Made by a program: the position numbers and the translations under genes. From the NCBI GenBank assembly GCA_027459785.1, contig DAIDGU010000076.1, positions 1-64,000 of the forward strand: 64,000 nt of DNA, given 5' to 3'. Shown here one piece after another: positions 1-7,966 of this stretch. Every line of letters starts with the position of its first letter. The first letter of the stretch is position 1. The stretch comes from Ktedonobacteria bacterium (GTDB lineage: Bacteria; Chloroflexota; Ktedonobacteria; Ktedonobacterales; JACDGC01). The notes beneath the pieces were generated by a model, which had not been told where the DNA came from, did no database searches, and saw nothing but the letters and a program-made list of their open reading frames with translations.

Positions 1-144
1 CCCACGGGTATTCCCCAGTGTTGGGTCGATCATCCACGTGTTCCTCACCCGTCCGCCACTGATGCCTTGCGGCACCCGTTCGACTTGCATGTGTTACGCA
101 CGCCGCCAGCGTTTGTCCTGAGCCAGGATCAAACTCGCCATCCA
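1..144 (-). rRNA. rrs: 16S ribosomal RNA, 5' end (partial)
   Basis: The reverse complement of bases 118-136 reads GAGTTTGATCCTGGCTCAG, the universal motif near the 5' end of bacterial 16S rRNA. It is followed by the expected CTGGCGGCGTGCGTAACACATG region and then GTGGCGGACGGGTGAG. The mature 5' end should lie about 8 nt upstream of the motif, so 144 is approximate. The gene runs leftwards out of the window, so only about 10% of it is present. It supplies the best taxonomic marker here but is too short for a firm placement by eye. Confidence 0.97.
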
Positions 145-317
145 ATTATCAATGCTGCCCGAAAGCAGCGTTTCGTACAAATCTGTACGTCGTTGGCGCG
201 TCGATCACTACGAATCAAAGTTGTTGACTTGGATTGCGTATTGCTTCTTTATACTGTCACTTTTCAGTTGTCCAGGTGCTGTGCGCCGCATTCGCGTTTG
301 CGTCAGGGCGCTCCTCT

Positions 318-346
318 ATAATCGCATATCCTTCGGGATTTGTCAA
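318..346 (-). promoter_or_regulatory. Sigma-70-type promoter of the rRNA operon
   Basis: On the minus strand TTGACA (346-341) and GATTAT (323-318) are separated by exactly 17 bp. The predicted start near 311 leaves a leader of about 165 nt before the 16S 5' end, which is usual for rRNA operons. The consensus -35 and correct spacing fit a strong stable-RNA promoter. Bases 145-317 hold this leader and I see no gene there. Confidence 0.75.
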
Positions 347-429
347 GGGGTGCATGACCCGCATGACCAAAGTCTGGGTGTGCTATGATGAAGCGCGTAG
401 ACCAACGCTGGTTCCAGGAGGACTGATCC

Positions 430-678
430 ATGCCCCTTTACGAATTTTACTGCGCGGATTGCCGCGCCAAGTTCGAGGTACTTTCGCCCTATGCCAAGGC
501 CAAGGCGGGCGAGGTCGTTTGCCAGCAATGCCACGGCACACGCGTGCGCAAGCTGCTCTCCGTCTTCGCGGCCCGTCGGGGCGGCGACGGCGAATTCGGC
601 GACGGTTATGACTTCGGCGACGAAGGCGGTGCGGGCGGCTGCGCCTGCGGCGGCCAGTGCAGTTGCGGCGGCCACTAA
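430..678 (+). CDS. FmdB-family zinc-ribbon protein with Cys-rich tail
   Basis: An 82-residue protein with the FmdB/CxxC_CXXC_SSSS fold: the start MPLYEFYC, C8-x2-C11 and C31-x2-C34 form a four-Cys zinc ribbon. Members are often called putative regulatory proteins, but their biochemical role is not settled. After the ribbon comes a Gly/Asp-rich linker and a second cysteine cluster at the C-terminus (C71, C73, C77, C79, H82), which could bind another metal ion; this is inference. The start has an AGGAGG Shine-Dalgarno at 416-421, 8 nt before the ATG. It is divergent from the rRNA promoter, and 81 bp precede the acyl-CoA dehydrogenase, so co-transcription is possible. Confidence 0.85.
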   Translation: MPLYEFYCADCRAKFEVLSPYAKAKAGEVVCQQCHGTRVRKLLSVFAARRGGDGEFGDGYDFGDEGGAGGCACGGQCSCGGH

Positions 679-759
679 TACCTGGGGCGCGGGTGCCATG
701 CAGCGCGCCCATACAAAAAATACTTCCCGGCAAAGGGAATAGAATAAAGGGATCCGCTG

Positions 760-1911
760 ATGGATTTTACCCTCACCGACGAGCAGTTGAGCATCCAGCA
801 GACCTGCCGCGACTTCGCGGAGAAGGCGATCAAGCCCATCGCCAAGGCGATTGATGATCGCTCGGAGTTTCCGTTGGGGCTGATCAAAGAGATGGGCGCG
901 ATGGGCCTGTTGGGTCTGCCGATCCCCGAAAAGTATGGCGGGGCAGGGGCGGACTTTTTGGCCTATTGCCTGGCGCTGGAGGAGATCGCGCGGGGCGATG
1001 CCTCGGTGGCGATCACGATGGAGGCGCACACCTCGCTGGGCGCGACGCCGTTCCTGCATTTCGGCACGGAACAGCAGAAGCAGCGCTATCTGGTGCCGCT
1101 GGCGCAGGGCGAGCAGTTGTGGGCCTTTGGCCTGACGGAGCCGGGCGCGGGATCGGATTCCGCCGGCACGCAGACGCACGCGGAACGCGACGGCGACGCC
1201 TGGGTCATCAACGGCGCGAAGATGTTCATCACTAACGCTGGCACGCCCATCAGCGGCGGCGTGACGGTGACAGCAGTCACGGGCATGCGCGCCGACGGCC
1301 ACAAGGAGATCACGAACCTGATCGTGCCACAGGGGACGCCGGGCTATGTCATCGGCCCCCCGCTGAAAAAGATGGGCTGGAAGGCATCCGATACGCGCCC
1401 ACTGAACTTCGATAACTGCCGCGTGCCGGCGGACAACGTGCTGGGCCAGGTGGGGACGGGCTTCCGGCAGTTCATGGGCATCCTGGATGCCGGACGCGTC
1501 GCCATCGCCGCGCTCTGTGTGGGTCTGGCGCAGGCGTGCCTGGATGAATCACTGAAGTATGCCAACGAGCGCCGGCAGTTCGGCAAGCCGATCAGCGCCT
1601 TCCAGGCGATCCAGTTCAAGCTGGCGGATATGGCGATGGAGATTGAACTCGCCCGCCTGATGTATTATAAAGCCGCCTGGCTGCATATGCACGATCAACC
1701 CTTCACCAAAGAGGCCGCGATGGCGAAACTCTTCGCCTCCGAAACGTCCAAGCGTGCCGCCGACCAGGCGGTGCAGATCCACGGCGGCTACGGCTTCATG
1801 GACGATTTCCCCGTCTCGCGCTACTGGCGCAACGTGAAGGTGAACGAGATCGGCGAAGGCACCAGCGAGGTGCAGCGCATGATCATCGCAAAAGCGTTGC
1901 AGGGACGGTGA
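760..1911 (+). CDS. Acyl-CoA dehydrogenase (short/medium-chain type)
   Basis: 383 residues, the normal length for a soluble FAD-dependent acyl-CoA dehydrogenase, which oxidises acyl-CoA to trans-2-enoyl-CoA and passes electrons to ETF. The N-terminal helical domain starts MDFTLTDEQ. The FAD/substrate signature LTEPGAGSDSAG lies near residues 126-137. The C-terminal motifs QIHGGYGFMDD and EIGEGTSEVQ carry the region of the catalytic Glu (E of GEGT, as in butyryl-CoA dehydrogenase). An AAAGGGA Shine-Dalgarno precedes the ATG. Substrate chain length cannot be read from the sequence. It is one of three acyl-CoA dehydrogenases in the window and the one closest in length to the canonical family. 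Confidence 0.93.
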   Translation: MDFTLTDEQLSIQQTCRDFAEKAIKPIAKAIDDRSEFPLGLIKEMGAMGLLGLPIPEKYGGAGADFLAYCLALEEIARGDASVAITMEAHTSLGATPFLHFGTEQQKQRYLVPLAQGEQLWAFGLTEPGAGSDSAGTQTHAERDGDAWVINGAKMFITNAGTPISGGVTVTAVTGMRADGHKEITNLIVPQGTPGYVIGPPLKKMGWKASDTRPLNFDNCRVPADNVLGQVGTGFRQFMGILDAGRVAIAALCVGLAQACLDESLKYANERRQFGKPISAFQAIQFKLADMAMEIELARLMYYKAAWLHMHDQPFTKEAAMAKLFASETSKRAADQAVQIHGGYGFMDDFPVSRYWRNVKVNEIGEGTSEVQRMIIAKALQGR

Positions 1912-1994
1912 GGACGAGACACGAAGGACGCGAAGGCAGGACGGGAACACGGAGACCACGGAAATTGACGCGGAGGACACGAAAAATGTCCTCC
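1912..1994 (+). repeat. CACGAA/CACGGA-type periodic repeat with terminal hairpin
   Basis: Directly after the dehydrogenase stop codon is a run of CACGAA, CGCGAA, CACGGA and CGCGGA units spaced about 9-11 bp, ending in a perfect hairpin: GGAGGACA (1972-1979), a 7-nt loop, TGTCCTCC (1987-1994). The units match the palindromes in the gaps of the beta-oxidation operon at 50-54 kb. The hairpin has no T-tract, so terminator function is uncertain. From 1995 to 2178 I see no gene. Confidence 0.6.
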
Positions 1995-2178
1995 TGATAA
2001 GTCACTAGCAGAGATCATAAAATGATGTTATACTGATATAGTGCCTTACCGCTCCTGTTGTTCTCGCTCTCTTCTCCGAGGTTCAAATCGTTACCTATGC
2101 CGCTTAGCGATGGCACCATCGCACTCATGCGCCGGAGGAACAACAGAACGGCGAGGCGTTTTTGCGCCCGGTTGGCGC

Positions 2179-2952
2179 TCAGCCTACGATGCTGCGTGGC
2201 GTCATGTTGGCGGCGGTCGCGCGCTCAATGAAGACATCGCCGAAGGGATCATCTTGGCGCACGGCGATCCGGTGCAGGTGCCAGAGTTCCAGCACAGCGA
2301 TGAAGGTGACGACGATGACGATGCGCCGTGTCTGGCCGGCGAGCAGTTCGGTGAGCGTGATCGCCGGCTGCACCGTGAGCAGCGCCTCGATCTCGGCGAT
2401 CTTTTCGGCGACGGTGACGACGGGCAGGGGCAGTTCTGCCGGCGTGTCGTCCTGGTTCGCGGTGAGGACGCGCTGGAACGCGGCGGCGAGCGCCTTCACG
2501 CTCAGGCCGGTGAGCTTGGGCGGCGTATAGACGAGCGTCTCTGCGATATTCTGCGGCGGCGTCGGGCGCGCGAAGCTCTGCAAACCGGCATCCGACCGCT
2601 CGCGCAGCACGGCGGCGATGGCTTTCGCCAGCTTATATTCCAGCAGATTGCGGCGCAGTTCTTCGGCGTCGGCCTGGGCCTCGGCGATCTCCGCGTCGTC
2701 TTCGGGCCGGTTCGTGCGCGGCAGCAAACTGCGCGACTTGATCACCAGCAGCCGCGATGCCATCGTGATGAAATCCGCCAACCGTGCTAGTGGCACATCC
2801 GGCGCGTGACGCAGGTAGTCAATGAATTGATCCGTCACGGCCACCAGCGAAACGGTAGTGATCTCCATCTGACGCTTCTCGATCAGGTGCAGCAGCAGAT
2901 CCAGCGGCCCCTCGAACATGGGCAGGCGGACCTGATAGATCTCCTCGGCCAT
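2179..2952 (-). CDS. scpA: Segregation and condensation protein A (ScpA)
   Basis: A 257-residue kleisin that bridges the SMC ATPase heads in the bacterial condensin complex, needed for chromosome compaction and segregation. The family signature is the N-terminal MAEEIYQVRLPMFEGPLDLL, followed by the ILITEF-type helices (RLADFITMASRLLVIKSRSLLP). The start at 2952 is chosen because GAGGAG lies 8 nt upstream and the protein begins just before the conserved motif; the longer frame to 3096 adds an unconserved tail. ScpB, usually the next gene, is absent: nothing on the same strand follows, and the region to 1995 is empty. The SMC and ScpB genes must lie elsewhere. Confidence 0.92.
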   Translation of the reverse strand: MAEEIYQVRLPMFEGPLDLLLHLIEKRQMEITTVSLVAVTDQFIDYLRHAPDVPLARLADFITMASRLLVIKSRSLLPRTNRPEDDAEIAEAQADAEELRRNLLEYKLAKAIAAVLRERSDAGLQSFARPTPPQNIAETLVYTPPKLTGLSVKALAAAFQRVLTANQDDTPAELPLPVVTVAEKIAEIEALLTVQPAITLTELLAGQTRRIVIVVTFIAVLELWHLHRIAVRQDDPFGDVFIERATAANMTPRSIVG

Positions 2953-3157
2953 CGCGGCTCCTCTGTGGATAAGATCATATGACCGCAGGGCATGCGTCTG
3001 TTGCCGCTGCACTTTACTGTGCGCGCAAAAAGAGCTATTGTGGTTGCACCCATGACTTTTGGTTGGATAGCATAACATCGTCTGCCGATACAACAACTAT
3101 CATAGATGAGATTCGTTACGATTGCCCTTTGTTAAGATCGGGAACTGAGACGCCACC

Positions 3158-3637
3158 ATGCTGCATCACCGCCGCCCTGCCCCCCAGCAGCCTTTACCAT
3201 CTCAAGTGAATGGCGTGCCATTGCTGGCCCAGTTTCAGCGCCAGACACCGGACGCCTACGCCGTGCGTGATCTGCATTACGGCGATATCGTCACCATCCC
3301 CAAGGACCGTGCGCTGCCAGAACCGTTCCCGCCGACGCCAGAGCTGCCGGTGCCAGGCGTGCGCGTGCTGCGCTGGTCCGGTGTCGCGCTGCTGTTGGCG
3401 GTGCTGGGCGGGGTGGGTGGACTGTTGCTAGGCTTGTTCTGCCTGCTGGCGGCCCTGGCCGGCATCGTCCGCTTCCGCCGGCGCGCACATCGCTGGCGGG
3501 CGGCGCATGTCAACGCGCCGCTGCCGGCCCCAGCCCGCGCGGAATATGACCGGCTGCGTGGGGCGCGTGGCCAGGCGCTGTTGGCCATCGTGATCGGCCT
3601 GGGTATCGTCACCTTGATTGCCAATACAGTCCGCTAA
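3158..3637 (+). CDS. Small membrane protein of unknown function
   Basis: 159 residues with no family that I recognise. It has a hydrophilic N-terminal part (residues 1-70, with Pro-rich segment 55-66), a strong hydrophobic hairpin at 74-104, a basic loop FRRRAHRWR (106-114), and a final hydrophobic helix at 140-157. It looks like an inner-membrane protein with three membrane segments. It ends just ahead of the glycosyltransferase start and is probably co-transcribed, so an accessory role for that enzyme is possible but unproven. The Shine-Dalgarno upstream of 3158 is weak. Confidence 0.6.
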   Translation: MLHHRRPAPQQPLPSQVNGVPLLAQFQRQTPDAYAVRDLHYGDIVTIPKDRALPEPFPPTPELPVPGVRVLRWSGVALLLAVLGGVGGLLLGLFCLLAALAGIVRFRRRAHRWRAAHVNAPLPAPARAEYDRLRGARGQALLAIVIGLGIVTLIANTVR

Positions 3638-3656
3638 TAGAAGGAACGGTGCTAGA

Positions 3657-6008
3657 GTGCTGATCCATGCGTTATTGTTCGCTATGATCGGGTTCGTTGG
3701 CGCGACTGTTGTGTTAGTGCTGATGGGACGCCGCATGGGCGGGCCGGCCTGGTGGGGCGGCTTGCTGTTGATGGGCGCGCTGACTGCCGGTAGCGCCTGG
3801 GGCGCGCGGCAACTGGGTGTGCCAGCCAACGAGGCGCGCATCTGCATGGTGGTCACGCTGGCGCTGGGCGTGCTGATCGTCTGGCGCTGCCGCCGGTGGA
3901 ATCCCGCCGGCCAGGCGGCCTGGCTCTTCACGCTCCTCGCCGGGCTGAGCTTTTTCGCCGTTTCGGTGGTCGTGGTGCTGTTGGTGCCAGCCAGTCCAGT
4001 TGGCACGGCGCTGGGCCTGGCGTTGTTGCTGATGCAAGCGGTCGCGCTCACCTTCACCTTGTCCTATACGTTCGAGATCATCGATGTCATCTGCCGGCGG
4101 CGCTGGCGCTTCCCAGAGGCCCGCCCGCCGCGCCAGGTGGCACAGGACTTCAGTGGCTTGCCAGAATTGCCGAGCGAAGTTTGGCGCTGGCCGCGTGTCG
4201 CGCTGCACGTTCCCTGCCACGAGGAGCCGCCAGAAGTGGTCGCGGCGACGTTGCGGGCGCTGGCACACCTGAACTACCCACGTGATCGCTATACCGTTTT
4301 TATCGTGGATAATAACACGGCGGAGCCGGAAACCTGGGAACCGCTGGAGGATCTGGCGGCCCACTACGGCTTCACGTTCATGCACCTGGAAAAGTGGCCG
4401 GGCTTCAAGTCGGGCGCGCTGAATTACGCCCTGGCCGCGACACCACCGGAGTATGATATCATCGGCATCGTCGATGCGGATTATCTGGTCGCACCCGATT
4501 ATTTACGCGACCTGGCAGCGTATTTCGCCGATCCTGCTGTCGCTTTCGTGCAAACGCCGCAAGATTACCGCGATTACGGTCCTGGCAGCACCTTCTATCA
4601 ACGCGCCTGCTATCATGCCTATCGCTATTTCTTCGATCTCAGCATGCCGAGTCGGGCGGAGCGCAACGCGATCATCTTCGGCGGCACGATGGGCCTGATA
4701 CGCCGCTCAGCCCTGGAAACCATCGGCGGCTGGGACGAGTGGTGCATCACCGAGGATGCGGAGGCGAGCTTGCGCCTGCTGGCGCGTGGCTACCAGGGGC
4801 GTTTCGTCAACCGCTCCTATGGACGCGGCATGATGCCGCTGGAGTTCGACGCGCTCAAGCGCCAGCGCTTCCGCTGGTGTTTCGGCGGCATCCAGATCCT
4901 GCGCAAGCATTGGGCGACGCTGCTGCCCTGGAACCGTCATGATGCGCGGCGGTGGGATGTGCCGGGGTTGACGGCGGCGCAACGCTATCACTACCTGCTC
5001 TCTGGCATCCAATGGTTCAGCGATGTGCTGACCCTGGGCTTCACGGCATTGTTGTTGGTGACGGGCGCACTGCTGGTCGCCGGCCATCCGATTCGCCTGC
5101 CGGCGTTGGGCGCGACGCTGGCGCTGCTGCCGCTGGCGTTTTGGGGCATGGGCATCGCGCGGACGCTGTGGGCGCTCCGCGCCACCCGCCGCTGCACGTG
5201 GGGCGAAGCCCTGGGCGCGCTGGCGCTGTTGTGGAGCTTGAGCTGGGTGGTGGCGCTGGCGTGTTTGCAGGGCGTGTTGCGCCGCAACGGTGTCTTTTTG
5301 CGCACCCCAAAAGTCGGCAAGGCACCCGTCCTGCGCGCCTTGCGCAGTACTCTGAGCGAGACGTTGCTCGCTGCGGCTTGCTGGGGCGTAGGCAGCCTTG
5401 TGCTGCTGCACGCGCGCCAGGCAACGGACGCGGGCGCGTGGTGGGCCTGGGGAGCTTCGGCGCTGGCGCTGGGCATCTGCGCGCTGGCCCAGGGCGCGAC
5501 CTATGCCGCCGCGCCCATCCTGTGCTTGCTGAGCTTGCGGACCGAGGGTGCCGCGCAAGCGGTGCGCCGCCGCGCCTATGACGCGGAGAGCGGCACCGGC
5601 GAATGGCGCTTGCTGGCGGGCGCGGTGGCGCTGGCCGCCGTGCTCTCGTTGGCTGTCGTCGGCACCAGCTTCTTGCCCGGTCCCGCGCCCGCCAGTTCAC
5701 AGCGTCAGCAGGTGCTGACGCAATTGCTGAACGCGAATCCGGCTAATACCGGAAAGGACGGCCAGGCGACGGCGACGCCCCAGCCTGGCACGGTGCCGGG
5801 CAACAGCGCGACCCCGACGCCGAGCGCGGCCACCACCCCCACCGGCACCGCTGGCACTGGCACGCCCACGCTCAGCCCGACGGATACACCGCACCCCGGC
5901 GCGACGCCACGCCCGACCGCGAGCACGAGTCCCACGCCGCACCCCGGCGCGACCCCTGGCGCGAGTCCCACGCCGCGTTCTCACCCGACACCAACTTCCC
6001 ATCCTTAG
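3657..6008 (+). CDS. Membrane glycosyltransferase family 2 (cellulose-synthase-like) with Pro/Thr-rich tail
   Basis: A processive-type GT2 enzyme of about 783 residues, expected to polymerise a beta-linked polysaccharide and move it across the membrane. Two to four membrane helices lead into a cytosolic GT-A domain with the full motif set: a DNN near 218, DAD at about 273-275 (UDP-sugar/metal), TED at about 365-367 (catalytic base) and QRFRW at about 403-407. More membrane helices follow. The C-terminal 90 or so residues are a low-complexity Thr/Pro/Ala tail rich in TPxP and HPGA repeats, unusual for this family. The GTG at 3657 has AAGGAA at 3641; a TTG at 3618 would overlap the upstream gene by 20 bp. 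The sugar product is not predictable here. Confidence 0.87.
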   Translation: MLIHALLFAMIGFVGATVVLVLMGRRMGGPAWWGGLLLMGALTAGSAWGARQLGVPANEARICMVVTLALGVLIVWRCRRWNPAGQAAWLFTLLAGLSFFAVSVVVVLLVPASPVGTALGLALLLMQAVALTFTLSYTFEIIDVICRRRWRFPEARPPRQVAQDFSGLPELPSEVWRWPRVALHVPCHEEPPEVVAATLRALAHLNYPRDRYTVFIVDNNTAEPETWEPLEDLAAHYGFTFMHLEKWPGFKSGALNYALAATPPEYDIIGIVDADYLVAPDYLRDLAAYFADPAVAFVQTPQDYRDYGPGSTFYQRACYHAYRYFFDLSMPSRAERNAIIFGGTMGLIRRSALETIGGWDEWCITEDAEASLRLLARGYQGRFVNRSYGRGMMPLEFDALKRQRFRWCFGGIQILRKHWATLLPWNRHDARRWDVPGLTAAQRYHYLLSGIQWFSDVLTLGFTALLLVTGALLVAGHPIRLPALGATLALLPLAFWGMGIARTLWALRATRRCTWGEALGALALLWSLSWVVALACLQGVLRRNGVFLRTPKVGKAPVLRALRSTLSETLLAAACWGVGSLVLLHARQATDAGAWWAWGASALALGICALAQGATYAAAPILCLLSLRTEGAAQAVRRRAYDAESGTGEWRLLAGAVALAAVLSLAVVGTSFLPGPAPASSQRQQVLTQLLNANPANTGKDGQATATPQPGTVPGNSATPTPSAATTPTGTAGTGTPTLSPTDTPHPGATPRPTASTSPTPHPGATPGASPTPRSHPTPTSHP

Positions 6009-6035
6009 CGCAACTTGTACTGTTAGTGAGCATGC

Positions 6036-6211
6036 GGGCGGTTGAAACCGTGCCGGGGACGGCGGGCGGCGGGCGAGGGACGGCGGGCGGTTGAAACCGC
6101 GCCGTTGGGGCCATTCGGCCACGAAACCGCCGTCGCGGGTTGGGATCCGAGTCCGCGTCGGCGGACTTCGTCGCCGTCAGGCGCTTAGGCGCGGTTTCAA
6201 CCGCCCGCCGT
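6036..6211. repeat. Intergenic long inverted repeat (24-bp perfect arms)
   Basis: Arms at 6081-6104 and 6188-6211 are perfect 24-bp inverted repeats with the core GCGGTTGAAACCGC. A third partial copy of the arm is at 6036-6057. The interior carries a smaller hairpin (GTCCGC ... GCGGAC, 6151-6166). The gap lies between two convergent genes (glycosyltransferase and HD protein). The structure resembles the dispersed GGTTGAAACC palindromes common in Chloroflexota and other bacteria. It could act as a bidirectional RNA hairpin. No T-tract is present. Confidence 0.8.
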
Positions 6212-6287
6212 TCCCCCGCCCTGCCCCCTAGCAGCCTTACACCGTGATCAGTAATAGCCCAATGTTTCTCTTTAATCATGCCGCGCG

Positions 6288-6830
6288 CTAGTGTTCCTCG
6301 TCAACGGCGTGCAGTGCGGCGGCGGGGCCATGTGGATCGTGGTGGGTGCGGATGAAGGTGACGACGCGGGGCGACAGGCCGGCGCGTTCGGCGAGGATCG
6401 CGCCCAGTTCGGCGTGGTGCCAGGCATCGCGGAAAGATCGCCGCCAGCGGGGAACAGGGGCCAGCGCGCCGGAGCCGGCCAGCCGATGTAATAGCGTGGG
6501 AGCCAGTTGCTTGAGCAGCACGATGGTGGGCCGCATGGCGAAACGCACCCGCCCTGCCCCCTTGCCGCAGTCGTGCAACAGCGCGGCGGCCAGCAGATCG
6601 CCGTCCTGGCAGCCGGTGGCCACGAGGGCGGCATACACATCCAGGCTGTGGCGCTGGTCGCCGCGCGTCATCGTGGCGAAAAGCTGCTGGCCGGCGGGCG
6701 GCAACAGATCGCGCACCGGCGCGCGATCTGCCTCCGTCACGCGCGCCGTCAGGCGATGCCACACTTGCCAAAGGCGATAGCGCACCCGCGCCGAGCCGGC
6801 GGCGGAGAGGATGCCTGCCGAGCGGCTCAT
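6288..6830 (-). CDS. HD-domain phosphohydrolase-like protein
   Basis: 180 residues with HD-superfamily residues: H61 after a short helix, the HD pair H86-D87 in LLHDCGKG, then HH near 138 and HHD near 163. These would form the metal site of a phosphohydrolase acting on nucleotides or phospho-ligands; the substrate is unknown. Its ATG overlaps the TGA of the M50-like gene by 4 bp, so translation is probably coupled and the two products are likely to work together. Confidence 0.8.
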   Translation of the reverse strand: MSRSAGILSAAGSARVRYRLWQVWHRLTARVTEADRAPVRDLLPPAGQQLFATMTRGDQRHSLDVYAALVATGCQDGDLLAAALLHDCGKGAGRVRFAMRPTIVLLKQLAPTLLHRLAGSGALAPVPRWRRSFRDAWHHAELGAILAERAGLSPRVVTFIRTHHDPHGPAAALHAVDEEH

Positions 6831-7597
6831 AGCGCCTCAGCGAAGGGGGCGAAGTAGGTGAAGAGCGACATGATCTTCAAACTCAGTGTTTGCAGCAGGT
6901 ACGAGGGCGCGAAGGAACCCGGCAAACCGGCCAACACCAGGACGAACGGCAGGAAAAGCAGCACGCCGAACAAGATCATCTCTTGATACATCTGGCTGTT
7001 GCGATAGCCGCGAACCAGGCGCGCCGGCAGCAGTTCATAGAGGATGTAGTAGCCGTCCAGCGGGTAAAGAGGGACGATGTTGAGCAGGCCCACGAGGATG
7101 TTGACGCTGGCAAAAATGAAGCCGAATTGTTCCAGGCGCAGCGCCCAGCCCGGCTGCCAAACGTGCAGGCAGCTTTGCAGTGGGCCTCCCGTGAGTGTGC
7201 TGCAAGCGAAGATATGGTGCGCGTCGGCGGTGGTGAGCGGCACGAAGCCCAACGCGACCGCGATGACGATGCCGATGACGAAGTTGGTGACGATGCCGCT
7301 CAGCGCGATCAAGGTCATGCCGGCCTTCGGCCCGATGCTGAGCCGCGTGGCGTCTGGCTCGATTGGCCTGCCCCAGCCCAAGCCGGCTGGCACCGATGCG
7401 CCGATGGGGAAGCTGAGCGCGAAGGCGACGCTTGTTCCCAGCGCCGCCAGGTGGCGCACAGGGTTAGGCGACAGCCGCCGCGCTTTCGCGGGGCTGCCAT
7501 CGCCGAGCAACGTTGTCACCAATGCCTGCGTTCCATAGCGGATGCCCATCGTCAGGATGAACGAGACGAACGTCATCGCGATCAGGATCGTATTCAT
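6827..7597 (-). CDS. M50 (site-2 protease)-like membrane protein lacking the HExxH motif
   Basis: 256 residues with the layout of a short bacterial M50 rhomboid-neighbouring family protease: hydrophobic helices at about 3-17, 97-118, 160-178 and 203-222. After the first helix comes the normally conserved stretch GDG-SPAKARRLSPNPVRHL (32-50), which aligns with the GDxTAxxxGRLTLNPxxH block of true members. The zinc motif HExxH immediately before it reads RYGTQ (20-24), so both His and the catalytic Glu are missing. The distal NxxPLYPLDG motif (173-182), holding the third zinc ligand, is kept. It is therefore predicted to be proteolytically inactive, perhaps a regulator or sequestering pseudoprotease. 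It overlaps the HD gene and starts 5 nt after a 20-residue ORF. Confidence 0.8.
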   Translation of the reverse strand: MNTILIAMTFVSFILTMGIRYGTQALVTTLLGDGSPAKARRLSPNPVRHLAALGTSVAFALSFPIGASVPAGLGWGRPIEPDATRLSIGPKAGMTLIALSGIVTNFVIGIVIAVALGFVPLTTADAHHIFACSTLTGGPLQSCLHVWQPGWALRLEQFGFIFASVNILVGLLNIVPLYPLDGYYILYELLPARLVRGYRNSQMYQEMILFGVLLFLPFVLVLAGLPGSFAPSYLLQTLSLKIMSLFTYFAPFAEAL

Positions 7598-7602
7598 CTG
7601 CT

Positions 7603-7665
7603 CTACTTCGCTTCCTTGCTCTTTTTGGGCTTACGCTTCTCTTTGGCGGGCGGCGATTTGGGCAT
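7603..7665 (-). CDS. 20-residue Lys-rich peptide, possible leader or small protein
   Basis: The reading frame encodes MPKSPPAKEKRKPKKSKEAK and a TAG stop; 9 of 20 residues are Lys or Arg. A strong Shine-Dalgarno, GGAGGTG, sits 6 nt before the ATG at 7665, and an extended -10 promoter lies at 7706-7701. The next gene (M50-like) begins 5 nt after the stop, so ribosomes finishing the peptide could reinitiate there. An in-frame ATG at 7683 would add six residues but precedes the Shine-Dalgarno. No known family is recognised; it may be a translational leader or a real basic micro-protein. Confidence 0.55.
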   Translation of the reverse strand: MPKSPPAKEKRKPKKSKEAK

Positions 7666-7700
7666 GGGGTTCACCTCCATCATGGGGATTGGGTACTGAC

Positions 7701-7728
7701 ATTATAGCACGTCGCGGCTCCGCAACAA
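7701..7728 (-). promoter_or_regulatory. Promoter of the small-peptide / M50-like / HD operon
   Basis: On the minus strand an extended -10, TGC-TATAAT (7706-7701), is preceded at 16 bp by TTGTTG (7728-7723). The predicted transcription start near 7694 is about 29 nt from the 20-residue ORF. It is back-to-back with the aroF promoter, with about 25 bp between the two -35 elements. Confidence 0.6.
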
Positions 7729-7752
7729 AGCCCTGGCTTGGCGACGCGCCCC

Positions 7753-7781
7753 TTGACGCGCTGGCCCCCAGCACGTATAAT
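7753..7781 (+). promoter_or_regulatory. Consensus promoter of the aroF leader
   Basis: TTGACG (7753-7758), a 17-bp spacer and TATAAT (7776-7781) form a near-perfect sigma-70-type promoter. A second TATAAT follows at 7787-7792. Transcription should start near 7788, giving a leader of roughly 235 nt before aroF. The interval 7666-8022 therefore holds two divergent promoters, a leader peptide and a terminator rather than an ordinary gene. Confidence 0.8.
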
Positions 7782-7854
7782 CTACATATAATCTACGGTA
7801 GTAATTCGAAGTTCGCAGGGCGCAGATAGCAACGCGCTGATCGGGGCAAGTGAT

Positions 7855-7935
7855 ATGGCCTGCCGCACTCACCTAAGTAACCGCCTGGGCTGGTGGTGGT
7901 GGCGCTCGTCTCTGGCGAGTGCGCGGCTGGCTTGA
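7855..7935 (+). CDS. Putative Trp attenuation leader peptide (four consecutive Trp codons)
   Basis: A 26-residue ORF, starting MACRTHLSNRLG, then WWWW encoded by TGG TGG TGG TGG at 7891-7902, and ending in a TGA at 7933-7935. Trp runs of this kind are characteristic of trp-type attenuation leaders, where ribosome stalling under Trp shortage prevents terminator formation. A modest GGGG Shine-Dalgarno lies about 8 nt before the ATG. It stands between a consensus promoter and an intrinsic terminator, upstream of DAHP synthase, the first enzyme of aromatic amino acid synthesis. Pairing reasonably explains it: 7907-7917 can pair with 7958-7968 (11 bp, one G-U) as an antiterminator. Confidence 0.82.
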   Translation: MACRTHLSNRLGWWWWRSSLASARLA

Positions 7936-7966
7936 CCCCCAACAGCAGAGAACGATTCGCCGGAGA

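Noticed and set aside
343-1302. Open frame of 319 codons on the minus strand
   Set aside because: Antisense to FmdB and the first acyl-CoA dehydrogenase; His/Arg/Gln-rich shadow without domains.
2080-2100. GGTTCAAATC, resembling a tRNA T-loop
   Set aside because: Flanking bases do not form a 5-bp T-stem and no acceptor or anticodon arms are present.
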